A stretch of 64,000 nt of DNA, taken from NCBI RefSeq assembly GCF_041381155.1, contig NC_091138.1, positions 32,233,604 through 32,297,603 on the forward strand, in the 5' to 3' direction. Source of the stretch: Argopecten irradians. Lineage: Eukaryota; Mollusca; Bivalvia; Pectinida; Pectinidae. The notes below the pieces were generated by a model. It searched no databases and had not been told where the DNA came from. It saw nothing but the letters and a program-made list of their open reading frames with translations. This document shows positions 48,829 to 60,769 of this stretch, piece after piece (the first letter of the stretch is position 1; each line of letters starts with the position of its first letter). The position numbers and the translations under genes are program-made.

Positions 48829-49876
48829 ATGTTAAGTAGCAGTCTGTTTATGTTACATAGTAGACTGTTTATGTTACATAGCAGACTGTTTATGTTAAGT
48901 AGCAGACTGTTTATGTTAAGTAACAAACTGTTTATGTTACATAGTAGACCGTTTATGTTACATAGTAGACTGTTTATGTTACATAGTAGAGTGTTTATGT
49001 TACATAGTAGACCATTCATGTTACATAGTAGACTGTTTATGTTACATAGTAGACTGTTTATGTTACATAGTAGACCGTTTATGTTACGTAGTAGACTGTT
49101 TATGTTAAGTAGTAGACTGTTTATGTTACATAGTAGACTGTTTATGTTACATAGTAGACTGTTTATGTTACATAGTAGACCATTCATGTTACATAGTAGA
49201 CTGTTTATGTTACATAGTAGACTGTTTATGTTACATAGTAGACTGTTTATGTTACATAGTAGACTGTTTATGTTACATAGTAGACTGTTTATGTTACATA
49301 GTAGACTGTTTATGTTACATAGTAGACCGTTTATGTTACATAGTAGACTGTTTATGTTACATAGTAGACTGTTAATGTTACATAGTAGACTGTTTATGTT
49401 AAGTAGCAGACTGTTTATGTTACATAGTAGATCGTTTATGTTATGTAGTAGACTGTTTATGTTACATAGTAGACAGTTTATGTTACATAGTAGACTGTTT
49501 ATGTTACATAGCAGAGTGTTTAAGTTATGTAGCAAACTTTATGTTAAGTAGCAGACTATTTATGTTACGTAGTAAACTGTTTATGTGAAGTAGCAGACTA
49601 TTTATGTTCAGTCATAAACTGTTTGTTACATAGTGGACTGTTTAAGTTACATAGTAGACTGTTTATGTGAAGTAACAGACTGTGTATGTTACGTAGCAGA
49701 CTGTTAATGTTACATAGTAGAGTGTTTATGTGAAGTAACAGACTATTTATGTAACATAGTGGATGTTTATGTTACATAGTATGCTATTTATGTTAAGTAA
49801 CAGACTGTATATGTTATATAGTAGACTGTTTATGTTCGTAGTAGACTGTTTGTTATGTAGTAGACTGTTTATGTTA
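48829..49876. repeat. 21-bp satellite array, about 50 copies
   Basis: The unit is ACTGTTTATGTTACATAGTA plus one G, with copies varying mainly at ACAT/AAGT and TAGT/TAGC. The array is cleanest between 48829 and 49550 and decays after that. Because 21 is divisible by three, both strands stay open for about 240 codons. I see no start context, introns or domain that would make this a gene. Confidence 0.95.
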
Positions 49877-50123
49877 CCTTGAAGTTGATATAGATCCAGT
49901 TAAAGGAGTGTTATACAATGTTGTAACAATCAAACATTATGTAATAGTTGTCTTTAAGAGATTGTATTTTACAGGTCTCACTGTGATCTGTACTAACCAA
50001 TTATTTTTGTGTTGTTTTGTGTAAGTGGGCTTTCCTCTCTTTAAGCCATTATCTGTAGAAATCAGCATTCATAATATAACATGACCTTGCTTGATGTCAT
50101 TAGAATTCCGGCCATATTCCACC
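49877..50123. other. no recognised gene
   Basis: Short unique spacer after the 21-bp array; nothing specific was seen. Confidence 0.5.
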
Positions 50124-50333
50124 TTTGCATATAACAGGGTTATCTGCCCTTGTAGGTAGGTATCGATTGTGATACCATTATTTTTGGATCAAAACTCGAC
50201 ATTGTTTTCTCTGAGAAAAAAACCCATGATCTTGAGATTGAAACTAGACAGTTTCTGCTCATGTTATGCTTGTAACACATGATATAATATTCAATTCTAA
50301 CCCACAAGGGCAGATAACTCTGTTATATGCAAA
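50124..50333. mobile_element. about 210-bp MITE related to 19859-20057
   Basis: The ends TTTGCATATAACAGGG and AACTCTGTTATATGCAAA are inverted repeats, continued by TTATCTGCCCTTGT and ACAAGGGCAGATAA. It has the same family ends as the copy in SPMIP2-like intron 4. Confidence 0.75.
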
Positions 50334-50924
50334 TATAGACCAGTGATTTGGCCAAGTTTAAAGCTGTGATAATCCGTCTGTGTAGCACACACTGAGATAG
50401 TTAAACTTGTGGATCATTAAATGTGATGATCTGGTCAATTGTTTTTTTTTTGTCACTATCAGCCGTGTACATTTTAAAATATTTATTTTATTCATATTAA
50501 TATTGACAAACAAAAGAAACAGTTTAGAGTCCATATATTGATTGCTTTATTTGTTTTAGACTTTTGAATTTAACTGGTTCCTGCTTAGTTCTTGTATTAG
50601 ATTTTATCTTGATGGAGTCAGGGTATGATATCTGGTGTGAAAGCTTAATGTATTAACTAACATGCGTTCACTCATTGAACACCCTTACCAAAGATAGAGT
50701 GGCATATAGATATATCCATCTCATCCCGTCCCGCCCCGCCATGCCCCGCCCCACCCCGTCCCACTATGTCCCATCCTGTCCTGTGTTGCTCCAATAATAT
50801 ATGTAGTGAAGGCAAGAGCATTTGTGCCTTTCAAACATTTATAGTTAAATTATGTTTTGCTAATTGGTGTAGTTGATCAAGTGTTGGCTTGTATTGTTAC
50901 TCTATGTAATTACAGCTTGCTAAC
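50334..50924. other. no gene; C-rich pentamer tract at about 50718-50783
   Basis: Mostly unique AT-rich DNA. One pyrimidine tract is built of CCCGT/CCCGC-like pentamers (CCGCCCCGCCATGCCCCGCC). Confidence 0.6.
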
Positions 50925-51290
50925 TTGTGCAATCACAGCTTGCTAACCTGTATAGTTATGTGTAATAACAGCTTGCTAACCTGTATAGTTACAGCTTGCT
51001 AACTTGTGCAATCACAGCTTGAGCTTGCTAACAAGTGTAGTAAGTGTTGTAACATATTGCTAACCTGTGTAGTAAGTATAATTACAGCTTGCTAACCTGT
51101 ATAGTTACAGCTTGCTAACTTGTGCAATCACAGCTTGCTAACCTGTGTAGTTATGTGTAGTTACAGCTTGCTAACCTGTGTAGTTATGTGTAGTTACAGC
51201 TTGCTAACCTGTGTAGTTACAGCTTGCTAACCTGTGTAGTTATGTGTAGTTACAGCTTGCTAACCTGTGTAGTAACTGCATGTTAAATTG
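50925..51290. repeat. minisatellite of AGCTTGCTAACCTGTGTAG units
   Basis: About a dozen units of 19-34 bp, long ones having an added TTATGTGTAGTTAC segment. Units are irregular, with clear slippage. Confidence 0.88.
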
Positions 51291-51659
51291 TGTACTGTTT
51301 GTATGCTAACTTGTGGAATAACATAGTTCTAACATAACATTTATTTGCCTTGCTTATCTGTGATCTTGTGTATTCAGAGAGAGAATCTACACGTTTTTTG
51401 CTTTTACACACAATTGAATTTTTCTTGTACATAAAGACTTATCATGTTTTCTACAAAAAGTCTTCAATAAGATTGTGATATTTTAGGACAATAATCAAAC
51501 AGTCATCTCCCTTTACATTGTGTTCACATGAGACTATCCCTTCATGTTTCTGTTGGTCATTTAGTCAATAGTTGTTACAGAACATAGAACAATTAAATTA
51601 TGAGTTATTATGAATTTAATATGATGATTATGAATTATTCATGATTTATTTGATTTTTA

Positions 51660-52786
51660 GCTCACCTGGCCCGAAGGGCGGTGAGCTTATGTCATGGCGC
51701 GGCGTCCGTCGTCCGTCGTCCGTCCGTCCGTCGTCCGTCGTCCGTCCGTCAACATTTCCTTTAAATCGCTACTAGTCATAGAGTTCTGCATAGATTGTAA
51801 CCAAATTTGGCCACAAACATCCTTGGGGAAAGGGGAACAGAATGTATAAATTTTGGCTCTGACTCCCCGGGGGCAGGAGGGGCGGGGCCCAATAGGGAAA
51901 ATAAAGGTAAATCCTATAAAACGCTACTTGTCCTAGAGTTCTGCATGAATTGTAACCACATTTGGCCACAAACATCCTTGGGGAAGGGGAACAGAACTTG
52001 TATAAATTTTGGCTCTGACCCCCTGGGGGCAGGAGGGGCGGGGCCCAATAGGGGAAATAGAGGTAAATCCTATAAATCGCTACTTGTCCTTGAGTTCTGC
52101 ATGGATTGTAACCATATTTGGCCACAAACATCCTTGGCGGAAGGGGAACAGAACTTGTGTAAATTTAGGCTCTGACCCCCTGGGGGCAAGAGGGGCGGGG
52201 CCCAATAGGGGAAATAGAGGTAAATCCTATGAATCGCTACTTGTCCTACAGTTCTGCATGGATTGTAACCAAATATGGCCACAAACATCCTTAGGGAAGG
52301 GGAACAGAACTTGTATAAATTTTGGTTCTGACCCCCTGGGGGCAGGAGGGGCGGGGCCCAATAGGGGAAATAGAGGTAAATCCTATGAATCGCTACTTGA
52401 CCTAGAGTTCTGCAGGGATTTTAACCAAATTTGGCCACAAACATCCTTGGGGGAAGGGGAACAGAACTTGTATAAATTTTTGCTCTGACCCCCTGGGGGC
52501 AGGAGGGGCGGGGCCCAATAGGGGAAATAGAGGTAAATCCTATAAAACGCTACTTGTCCTAGAGTTCTGCATGGATTGTAACCAAATTTGGCCACAAACA
52601 TCCTTGGGGGAAGGGGAACAGAACTTGTATAAATTTTGGTCTGACCCCCTGGGGGCAGGAGGGGCGGGGCCCAATAGGGGAAATAGAGGTAAATCCTATA
52701 AATCGCTACTTGTCCTAGAGTTCTGCATGGATTGTAACCAAATTTGGCCACAAACATCCTTGGGGGAAGGGGAACAGAACTTGTAT
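51660..52786 (+). mobile_element. pearl-like element, copy 2, lacking its right end
   Basis: It begins with a perfect hairpin end, GCTCACC then TGGCCCGAAGGGC then GGTGAGC, followed by a (CGTC/CCGT)n tract at about 51702-51750 and about six and a half 157-bp units. It stops in mid-unit at about 52786, without the CCCTCTGGGCCTCTTG terminus seen in the 45.2-kb copy. Units are mutually very similar, so array and insertion look recent. Confidence 0.8.
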
Positions 52787-53059
52787 TGATAGACCCTTGA
52801 TTATGATCCCTGAATGATTGTAATTGGTTTTGTCTTGAATTATGATCCCTGAATGTAGTGTAATTGGTTTTTTGTCGCTTTGTGTATGGGTTATAAATAG
52901 GGAATGTGGTTAAGAATTTGAAGAAATGAGTGTTGATATAGAGCTTGACTGTGCAGAATATTGGTTGTCTCCCTTTGACCTGATGCTAGATGTCAATGAT
53001 TGGTAATTTACTTGGTTTGTGACTGAATGAACCCTGTGGTGGAATTCACTATAAAATCG

Positions 53060-53360
53060 TGATAAATATTTTAAATTAATACAATGTTCATGTCCTACAT
53101 TTTAAATCATCATGAAATTATGATACATTGTTGATAAATATTTAAAATTGATACAATGTCCATTTCTTATATTGTAAATCATCACTGTGTAAGAATTTAT
53201 GATACATTGTTGATAAATATTTAAAATTGATACAATGTCCATTTCTTATATTGTAAATCATCATGAAATTATGATACATTGTTGATAAATATTTAAAATT
53301 GATACAATGTCCATTTCTTATATTGTAAATCATCACTGTGTAAGAATTTATCATTAAATG
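53060..53360. repeat. AT-rich tandem repeat with alternating 72/79-bp units
   Basis: Units starting AATCATCATGAAATTATGAT and AATCATCACTGTGTAAGAAT alternate, at about 53105, 53177, 53256 and 53328. The higher-order period is about 151 bp. Confidence 0.85.
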
Positions 53361-55070
53361 CACAATTTAAATCCTGTGGAGTTTTTGTCCACACTAATTA
53401 GTGTGTAGACTTAGTATTGGGTGCTCACAATAATTCATGGAAAATTATGTCACAAACATTTTAGTATGCTCCATAAGTCATTGGAGATGGAGAAGAAGAT
53501 GGTGAATGAATCTTCATCTTTTTTAATTATTGTTATGTAATTAATGTAGCTGATCTGGAAATTGTAATATTCATGCCTGTATTTCAAAATATGATTTAAT
53601 TGATTTGAAAAATTCAACTTTTGCTTGTTAAGGCAGGTAATTAATAATGAATATGTCATGGTACCAATATGTGTGTTGCTTTAATATTGAGAATTAGTAA
53701 TGTTGATGTCAATATTTCAAAACAGTTAAACTTGTGTATTCCGGCATATATGAATGGCATTTTCCTTCCTGATTTATAAAAATTAAAACCTGTATAATCC
53801 AGAGACCTGGCTTTACCAGCCAAATAAGACAGTTACAATGTATAGGAGATGTGTTGATTTAGAAAACCATATTTGTGCTTGCTCAGCATTAAATGAGTAA
53901 ATCATGGTACTGCCACATTTATCATTGATATATAGAATTTGTTTGTATATGTACATTGCCATGAGCTCATAAGGAATGCATTATGTTTGATAGCAATGCC
54001 TGTGTGTACATTCCAGATCACTCGGATCTATCAGAGTTGCTTCCCTTTGTACTGACACGAAGGGAAGTAACTCTGGTAGATCAAATGGATTCTAGATCTC
54101 TGCAGTTTTGTTTATCATATTCCATCATAGCTGATATGAATAGCCATTCACATTTTCAGGAAGCATAATTATCATGCACAATCAAATTTTAGTATAGTAC
54201 AGTTCTTTTTTTTTTCTCATATGACAACTGTGTTGAGAGAAATGGTATTTCAGCGCCACACAGTACATTTTAGCAAACTTTTAAACATAGATTATCATGT
54301 ACATATTTCCAGTATTCAGTGCTTGTGATCAAGTCCAATATATCTTTTATTCTGGTTACCAGATTCAAGGTTGAAATAGTTTTAAAATTTTATCGTACAA
54401 ACTGGTATATTTTACACTGTAATAAGATGATTATTCAAAGTTTATTGAATATTTTCCTAATGATTAGAGAGTCATTCCATTGGTGCCATATTATAAGTGT
54501 ATTATATATGATATGAAAATTGTATCCCATAATACAGCTTTTTTTGTGGGCAATTAAATTTTGAGTATTTCATGGGCAATCACAACCTGTGAAAATTGAT
54601 TGCTGCAAAAAAAATATCAACTTCAATTAATACGTGGTAGCTTTTTTTTTATCTGTTAACCTTAAATGGAATTGCTGTGAAAATGGTGTAAGCATTTTAA
54701 AGCGTGAAAATGCAGTTGCTCCAAAAATAAGTTGATTTAATGGGTGCAAATGGTGAAAGTGTTTGACATTATCGGCATATTTTATTTCTTTAGCGAAATG
54801 ACTTGTATTGAATCTCCAGTGTAGGAAAACCTACTTCATAATAAATCATGGTATATTATCTTTGTCTCCTGTCTTGTGAAGTTGTAAATAGCATCGATGA
54901 CCTGACTGTGAAGGCATACATGATCACAACATCCTTGAGTCAAATGTTGGCACGATAGTGTCAAGACTGGAAGAGCTAAAGGCGCTTGCATGACTAGTTG
55001 GGGATGTTAGGATCATTTAGGTAGTAGATGACAGTGATACAGACAGAGCCCAAAGGAAAGTAGAGACACA
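53361..55070. other. no recognised gene
   Basis: AT-rich, with short open frames only. It contains the 58-bp hairpin at 54025-54082 listed below. Confidence 0.5.
54025..54082. repeat. 58-bp hairpin of the GAGTTACTTCCCTT motif
   Basis: The left arm holds GATCTATCAGAGTTGCTTCC and the right arm is its near-perfect inverse, with a short loop around GTACTGACACG. The same arm sequence occurs singly at several other places in the window, so this looks like a very small MITE. Confidence 0.7.
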
Positions 55071-55076
55071 ATATAT

Positions 55077-55784
55077 TAAGTGACTAGTTGGGCTACTGTC
55101 CGTTGTCACTAGGTAGCTGCGAGTTACTGGACATAATTATGTATTATGTGTAGAAGACCTGACCGGTTTCGTTTTCTTTTGAAATCTCCTCAGAGGTAAC
55201 AAGTGTGAGCTCCCCTTTATATATCCTAAGGATAGCTGGTAGCCGGTAGCCGTAGACGGTAACCTGATTCCCGTTTTGGGTAACTGAAGGCCGATAGCCG
55301 GCAGAAAATGGATTGAAGGTGTTAGCCGTTATTGGTAGCCGGTAATGTGGTATTTAGCTTCTGCTGGCATGTTGCCAGTGGCGAATAGCTGATATACGGT
55401 ATCTTTGTTAATAACTACAGATGGTGGCTAGCTAGCAAATAGCCTTTCACCACTTGCAACATGCCAGCAGAAGAGCCGAAATACCACATTACCGGCTACC
55501 AATACCAGCTAACACCATCCACCCATTATCTGCCGGCTACCGGCCTTCAGAGGTAACAAGTGTGGCTACCCAAAACGGGAATCCGGTTACCGTCTATGGC
55601 TACCGGCTATAGGCTACCAGCTATCCTTAGGATATATAAAGGGGAGCTCACACTCAACTCGTTACCTCTGAGGAGTTTTCACAAGAAAACAAAACCGGTC
55701 AGGTCTTCAACACATAATACATTATTATGTCCAGTAACTCGCAGCTACCCAGTGACTACGGACAGTAGCCAAACCAGTCACTTA
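55077..55784. mobile_element. about 708-bp fold-back element
   Basis: Long inverted arms (about 340 bp each) start TAAGTGACTAGTTGGGCTAC and end GTAGCCAAACCAGTCACTTA. They are interrupted only by a small unique centre near 55400-55440. The flanks are ATATAT at 55071-55076 and 55785-55790, a possible 6-bp target duplication of low complexity. Arms contain internal GGTAGCCGGTAGCCG repeats. No credible gene lies inside. Confidence 0.85.
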
Positions 55785-55790
55785 ATATAT

Positions 55791-56874
55791 AATACAGAGT
55801 CAGTATTGCATTTTATAGGCGTCTGTATAAATATAGAATCAAAAGCCTATGACTGGAACCAGGTGTCCGTTTCATTTAACACATTGTCCGAAGGGCTCCC
55901 CTCACATTAAATCAAACAACAACACAGACTAGGTCGTTTCTTCGAAGAATTTCTCTCGGTGCAGCAAAATAAAACAGTACTTTTGATTTTCACCTTAATT
56001 GCGTGGTCAAGACTGAGCAGTTCCCTATACAATTAAACCTGTCTATAGAGGACACAAAAGGGAAATAGCAAACCAAATCCTTTATAAACAGGTATCTTTT
56101 ATACAGAGGCCAATTATGTAGTAAATTGCACCTCCAAATCAGCGTTCAAAATAACTCTTGTCCGTTTGCTTGTGACCGGCAACTTCATAGTAGGGCAGAC
56201 AATTTTTGCCATGCAACTATCCCTTTGACCAGCAACATTTTGGTCCAGTTCTGATAGAGTACTAAAGATATACAAAACAAAAATAGCAATAGCATTGTAG
56301 AAAGGTTGAAGATCAAATGGTACAAAACAATTTTTTGTAATATTCTGGTTTTCAGTTAACTTAGTTGATAACGCATGATACTAGTAAGTGGATATTTTTG
56401 TTAGTAAAACAAAACCCCTTATATACTTTGCTAGTAAATAAACTAAAAGGATGAATTGTAACTTTGTAAAGACCAGTACTTTTAGGGTCAGTCGGTCCTT
56501 AGAACCAGCTGGAAAATATCCTTAAGGGAGAACACTGCTCAAATAGAGTGATATATCTGTCCTTTATAGACAGGCGTCCTTTGTCCTTATCAGCGGGTTT
56601 GATTGTATTGTATTTGGCCTATACACCACACTGCTAAGCTTTAACAAAGAAAAGACAATTAAAAATTTAACAAAGGAAAGAAAGACAATTAAAAATCACA
56701 AAATCAATCAATCAGAGTATTAATTATGGTTTATTTACAGCTGTTGTGTATGCATCATTTAAGTAGCAACAGTTGACATATTGCACATAGCTACACAAGT
56801 TGTAGATGGCTAAGTTGCCCTAGATATGGGAGCATGATACTACCCACGTTGACATACCAGCTACAGCTATCCAA
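55791..56874. other. no recognised gene
   Basis: Unique AT-rich sequence without features I can support. Confidence 0.5.
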
Positions 56875-57248
56875 AGGGACAACTCACAGCCTAGGCAGCA
56901 ACATTGTCCCTATAAGGGACAGCTCACAGCCTAGTTAGCAACATTGTCCCTATAAGGGACAACTCACAGCCTAGGCAGCAACATTGTCCCTATAAGGGAC
57001 AACTCACAGCCTAGGCAGCAACATTGTCCCTATAAGGGACAACTCATAAGGGACAACTCACAGCCTAGGCAGCAACATTGTCCCTATAAGGGACAACTCA
57101 CAGCCTAGGCAGCAACATTGTCCCTATAAGGGACAACTCACAGCCTAGGCAGCAACATTGTCCCTATAAGGGACAATGTACAGCCTAGGCAGCAACATTG
57201 TCCCTATAAGGGACAACTCACAGCCTAGGCAGCAAACATTGTCCCCAT
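56875..57248. repeat. 40-bp minisatellite with an internal palindrome, about nine copies
   Basis: The unit is ACTCACAGCCTAGGCAGCAA followed by CATTGTCCCTATAAGGGACA. The second half contains the palindrome TTGTCCCTATAAGGGACAA, so each unit can form a hairpin. Copies are nearly identical. One extra partial unit lies near 57045. Confidence 0.95.
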
Positions 57249-58288
57249 AATAACTTCGTAGAATCAATAGTTGTTAATATAAAATGAAAATACATTTAAT
57301 ACAGTTTATTTTGAAAAGGAGGCTACACTGTATTACTGTATCTAACCTACATTCTGACCAGATCTGGTTTTAGTAAATATTTGATTATGAATGAGATTCT
57401 CTCCGTAATGTCAGAAATGGCCCAGCCACACAGGTGTATGTAAACTAAAAAGAGAAATATAGGATCGGTATAAATCTAGGCTGTCTATATCAAAAGGAAT
57501 TGTCTTGGTTGTTTCTTTCATAGGGAAATAATCACATAGTCGTCTGTCAATTTTTCTGTTATATCTATCAAATGAGGATATCTCAACTGTCTTTGTCATT
57601 GTGAGTACTATCTCTGTCCAAGGGTGATATTTTGACTGTTGTCACTTGATATCTTGACTGTAGTCTATATAAAATCTCGGTCTGTTGTGTCTCTTCCACA
57701 AGGGATTATCTCTGCTGTTTTTCCTAAAGGAGAAATAAATCTCTGCCATCTCTGGTCTGCTTATTGTTTAAAGATAATACACCTACCAAAGATTTCTGTG
57801 TCCGTGTAAAGTCTACATACTGTACGATGCCAAGTCAGCACTAGAAGGACTAATTACTTGGTAATGTTGGAATAGGAAATTAAGGTGCAAGACTGTCAAC
57901 TATTGCATATCATGTTCTTATCATATCAACTGTGTAAATGTAGTCTTATGGGTTGATCTGGCTATGTGATGATAAACTTGACGTCCTTATTATATATATT
58001 TCAGTAAGCAATGGAAGTTAATTCCCTGCAACTCATTATCCATCTACATTCAACATGCAAAACAATATACATGTGTCTCAATACCATAGGTACACGGCTT
58101 TTACTCCCATACAATTTAGAACTGCTATGATCTTATTTCATACAAATGTCTTAAATATGTAGATATAATATAACAAAATTGTTTGATGGAAAGGTAACAG
58201 ACAGTTAGGCAGGTAAAACAATGCCCAAAATCCTTCTGTACAGTAAGGCATTCTTCACTAAGACAAAGAAATATCTTCTTTTAAAACA
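57249..58288. other. no recognised gene
   Basis: No conserved open frame was found. The 62-codon open stretch at 57411-57599 is not recognisable. Confidence 0.5.
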
Positions 58289-59530
58289 TTACAGTCTGAT
58301 ATAGTGACATCTTTTTGTAAGACATTACAGTCTGACACAGTGACATCTTTCTGTAAGACATTACAGTCTGACACAGTGACATCTTTCTGTAAGACATTAC
58401 AGTCTGACACAATGACATCTTTCTGTAAGACATTACAGTCTGATATAGTGACATCTTTTTGTAAGACATTACAGTCTGACACAGTGACATCTTTCTGTAA
58501 GACATTACAGTCTGACACAGTGACATCTTTCTGTAAGACATTACAGTCTGACACAGTGACATCTTTCTGTAAGACATTACAGTCTGACACAGTGACATCT
58601 TTCTGTAAGACATTACAGTCTGACACAGTGACATCTTTCTGTAAGACATTACAGTCTGACACAATGACATCTTTCTGTAAGACATTACAGTCTGATATAG
58701 TGACATCTTTTTGTAAGACATTACAGTCTGACACAGTGACATCTTTCTGTAAGACATTACAGTCTGGCACAGTGTCATCTTTCTGTAAGACATTACAGTC
58801 TGACACAGTGACATCTTTCTGTAAGACATTACAGTCTGACACAGTGACATCTTTCTGTAAGACATTACAGTCTGACACAATGACATCTTTCTGTAAGACA
58901 TTACAGTCTGATATAGTGACATCTTTTTGTAAGACATTACAGTCTGACACAGTGACATCTTTCTGTAAGACATTACAGTCTGACACAGTGACATCTTTCT
59001 GTAAGACATTACAGTCTGACACAATGACATCTTTCTGTAAGACATTACAGTCTGACACAGTGACATCTTTCTGTAAGACATTACAGTCTGACACAATGAC
59101 ATCTTTCTGTAAGACATTACAGTCTGACACAGTGACATCTTTCTGTAAGACATTACAGTCTGGCACAGTGTCATCTTTCTGTAAGACATTACAGTCTGAC
59201 ATAGTGACATCTTTCTGTAAGACATTACAGTCTGACACAGTGACATCTTTCTGTAAGACATTACAGTCTGACACAGTGACATCTTTCTGTAAGACATTAC
59301 AGTCTGACACAATGACATCTTTCTGTAAGACATTACAGTCTGACACAGTGACATCTTTCTGTAAGACATTACAGTCTGGCACAGTGACATCTTTCTGTAA
59401 GACATTACAGTCTGACACAGTGACATCTTTCTGTAAGACATTACAGTCTGACACAGTGACATCTTTCTGTAAGACATTACAGTCTGACATAGTGACATCT
59501 TTCTGTAAGACATTACAGTCTGACACAGTA
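58289..59530. repeat. 36-bp satellite array, about 34 copies, with higher-order structure
   Basis: The unit is GTCTGACACAGTGACATCTT plus TCTGTAAGACATTACA. Variant units (GATATAGTGACATCTTTTTG, always after a CACAATGACATC unit) recur near 58441, 58692 and 58909, so blocks of several units have been copied together. The period is 12 codons, and three frames remain open for more than 400 codons (one plus, two minus). They code for repeats such as SDTVTSFCKTLQ and SDCNVLQKDVTV. Neither has a signal peptide or known domain. I treat the array as non-coding. Confidence 0.95.
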
Positions 59531-60330
59531 TGAAATAATGAGCTAAAGGACACCCTTCTATTAAATTTTTCATGATTTTCAATTTGTCATCTTTAAAACT
59601 ATCCACAATTTTTATTCTCTTTAAATTATCCAAATAATTATGAGTTTGCATTGCTTAATAACATAGTTTTGTATGTCAGAATGTACACCAAAAAAGATAT
59701 CAAACATAAAATCATAAAGAATCGACTACTAAATGATCTAAAATAAATTCAACCCTCACCTATCAGTAGACTTAACAAAAATATCTTTATGACAATTGGA
59801 AGCTAGAAAGAAACATTTGATACAAACAATTGTTTTCTTGGTATAAGGATTTTTGCTTCATATCGTAAAATAAAATTTACACATGTATTTAAACACGATC
59901 TAAAGCTGATATCACACATGGACCTGAGATTTATGAGCAGAGAATTTTGGATTGCCTGAGGAGATGTGAGCAAAACTTCCATGGGATGGTGGAACTAAGT
60001 GGTGGTGGTACACTTTTTGTGTGAAAGTGTTTGATTTTAGATCTATTACCGTAAACGAGGACCAATTAAGCTGCATCGCCCACCTTCTAACTTGTGATCC
60101 TGGTTTAGGCTACAGAACTTTATATATTGTAGCCTTGACCTTTTACTAATGTGTAAAGGTCAAGGTCAATGATTTACTTTGGTAGCTATTCATTACAGCA
60201 GTCCCAAGTATCAGGGTATTTGGGATCTTGGTTAATCATAAGTTGTTTGGAGATTCATGCTGAATAAACCCTTTGACCTTCAGTGCTGATTAAGTTAATT
60301 CATTTTAATCAGTCCTGATCAGCATGTTAC
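59531..60330. other. no recognised gene
   Basis: AT-rich unique sequence, with the small inverted pair TTGACCTTTTACTAATG and TGTAAAGGTCAAGGTCAA near 60130-60170. Confidence 0.5.
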
Positions 60331-60362
60331 AGAGCGAATATCGGGCGCCTCTGGGCCTCTTG
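60331..60362 (+). mobile_element. solitary right end of a pearl-like element
   Basis: AGAGCGAATATCGGGCGCCT followed by CTGGGCCTCTTG resembles the right terminus of the 45.2-kb element, without the core repeats. Probably a decayed insertion. Confidence 0.5.
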
Positions 60363-60769
60363 ACCAAAGTCAATGTCATTCTTTTAAACAGACTCTGGAG
60401 TATACTCCATCCCAGCATATAAGGTCTACTGTTTATTGAGAAGAAGTTGTTAAAAGGGACAGTTTGACGGGGAAGACGACAGGTGTCAAGCGGTGGCATC
60501 AGCTCACTATTACAGATGAGCTAAATATAAATCCATTTACCTAGGAAACTAACAGTTAATTAAAGTACCCATGCAATATAACGTCATAAATTATTGTGTA
60601 CAGAATATAAATAACTTTTTTTCCTTAAATTTTTTAAGGACACAAATCCTGATAATTTCATGCTCAAATTAAAGTATTGTACTCTGTGAAAGATGAATTT
60701 GATTTCCATTAAAGGTATGACAACTGAATGAAATGGAGTTATACAATACATGAAATCATACAATCAACT
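60363..60769. other. no recognised gene
   Basis: Short unique AT-rich spacer; nothing specific was seen. Confidence 0.5.

Noticed and set aside
48807-49551. Open frames of about 240 codons on both strands
   Set aside because: They are the 21-bp tandem array read in frame. The unit is a multiple of three without a stop, and no start context, domain or splicing supports a gene.
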